Source: Thermodesulfovibrio sp.
GTDB taxonomy: Bacteria > Nitrospirota > Thermodesulfovibrionia > Thermodesulfovibrionales > UBA6898
Direction: 5' to 3'
Assembly: GCA_013824615.1 (NCBI GenBank)
Contig: PNOC01000007.1
Span: forward strand, 1 to 64,000
Length of the DNA stretch: 64,000 bases
Both the position numbers and the translations under genes were made by a program. Below the pieces are notes generated by a model, which saw only the letters and a list, made by a program, of their open reading frames with translations, searched no databases and was not told the origin of the DNA. Shown here piece after piece: positions 63,527 to 64,000 of the stretch (the stretch's first letter is position 1; the number at the start of each line of letters is the position of its first letter).

Positions 63527-64000
63527 ATGCTCATCGCTCTTGACGCTATGGGGGGTGATTATGCTCCGACCATCAATATCGAAGGGGCACTCGATACCGT
63601 CAATGAGCAGAACGACATAAACGTCATACTCGTCGGGAATGAACCGCTGATCCGCCAGGAACTGCGGGGTAAGCGGTTCGATCCTGACCGTCTCAGAATA
63701 CGCCATGCGTCGCAGGTGATCGAGATGCATGACGCCCCCTCGGCTGCCATCAGAAAAAAGAAAGATTCATCCATCAGAATCGGTATTGACCTGGTCAAAG
63801 CCGGAGAGGCGGATGCCTTTGTCAGCGCCGGCCACTCGGGCGTGGTCATGGCCACGTCGCTGCTGCTGCTCGGCACCTCGCAGGGGGTAGACCGGCCGGC
63901 AATCGCTACCCTGATGCCGACCTTGAAAGAACCTTTTATCCTGCTTGACGTCGGCGCTAATGTCGACTGCAAACCTGAAAACCTCCTGCAGTTCGGCCTC
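63527..64000 (+). CDS. plsX: Phosphate acyltransferase PlsX, cut by the right edge
   Basis: Makes acyl-phosphate for phospholipid synthesis. Only the first 158 residues are present: LIALDAMGGDYAP at the start, HASQVIEMHDAPSAAIRKKK, VSAGHSGVVMA and LLDVGANVDCKP. Starts three bases after the rpmF stop. Confidence 0.93.
   Translation, partial: MLIALDAMGGDYAPTINIEGALDTVNEQNDINVILVGNEPLIRQELRGKRFDPDRLRIRHASQVIEMHDAPSAAIRKKKDSSIRIGIDLVKAGEADAFVSAGHSGVVMATSLLLLGTSQGVDRPAIATLMPTLKEPFILLDVGANVDCKPENLLQFGL

Overview
This window looks like a chromosomal segment of a Gram-negative bacterium of moderate GC, probably from Nitrospirota or a related deep lineage such as Desulfobacterota. That placement is inference. 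It rests on the LolA carrier and several lipoproteins, a cytochrome bd oxidase, a Geobacter-like ispE / tRNA-Gln / prs / rplY / pth order, an AhbC/NirJ-type radical SAM enzyme beside hemE, and a yceD-rpmF-plsX end. No rRNA genes, CRISPR arrays or intact insertion sequences were seen. The only tRNA found is tRNA-Gln(TTG).

Layout. 1-3746 (-) is the 5' part of a giant secreted delta-60-repeat protein cut by the left edge. 4015-6394 (+) is cydAB. 6449-17915 (-) is a long housekeeping block: secG, tpiA, pth, rplY, prs, tRNA-Gln, ispE, a TPR lipoprotein, lolA, ftsK, a PilZ/DUF4388/J/TPR fusion and a DUF4337 protein. 18018-21913 (+) holds nth and then a little-known cluster: two tiny paralogous membrane peptides, a membrane protein, a soluble unknown, a ferredoxin-nitroreductase fusion and a secreted S74-chaperone protein. 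21921-31281 (-) holds tag, an ABC-F ATPase, a TrpE/PabB enzyme, pyrF, dcd and the tgpA / DUF58 / moxR set. 31317-45500 (+) holds argH, an LptM-like lipoprotein with fibronectin domains, an orphan histidine kinase, hflX, the radical SAM gene with hemE, an amidase, a GerMN protein, murI, rph, ftsH and folP.

45.5-51.2 kb is the accessory part. It has a decayed tyrosine-recombinase N-terminus, a 1.1-thousand-residue mosaic secreted protein ending in DUF1566, a 107-bp REPIN-like element carrying a fragment of a REP-associated transposase, and two divergent toxin-antitoxin modules (PIN/CopG-like and BrnT/BrnA) with near-consensus promoters. From 51.2 to 62.7 kb (-) lie a thermonuclease-like protein, rlmI, a GH57 glycosidase, ftsB, eno, an unknown 459-residue protein, lpdA, gcvH and mutS. 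The right end (+) is yceD, rpmF and the start of plsX.

Most of the window is ordinary. The best leads are the microprotein cluster at 18.9-20.0 kb, an hflX gene whose family-conserved N-terminus has no ATG/GTG/TTG start, an endonuclease III with His in place of one iron-sulfur cysteine, and the REPIN-like element that forms the end of a toxin gene. I did not find a clearly new defence or mobile system.
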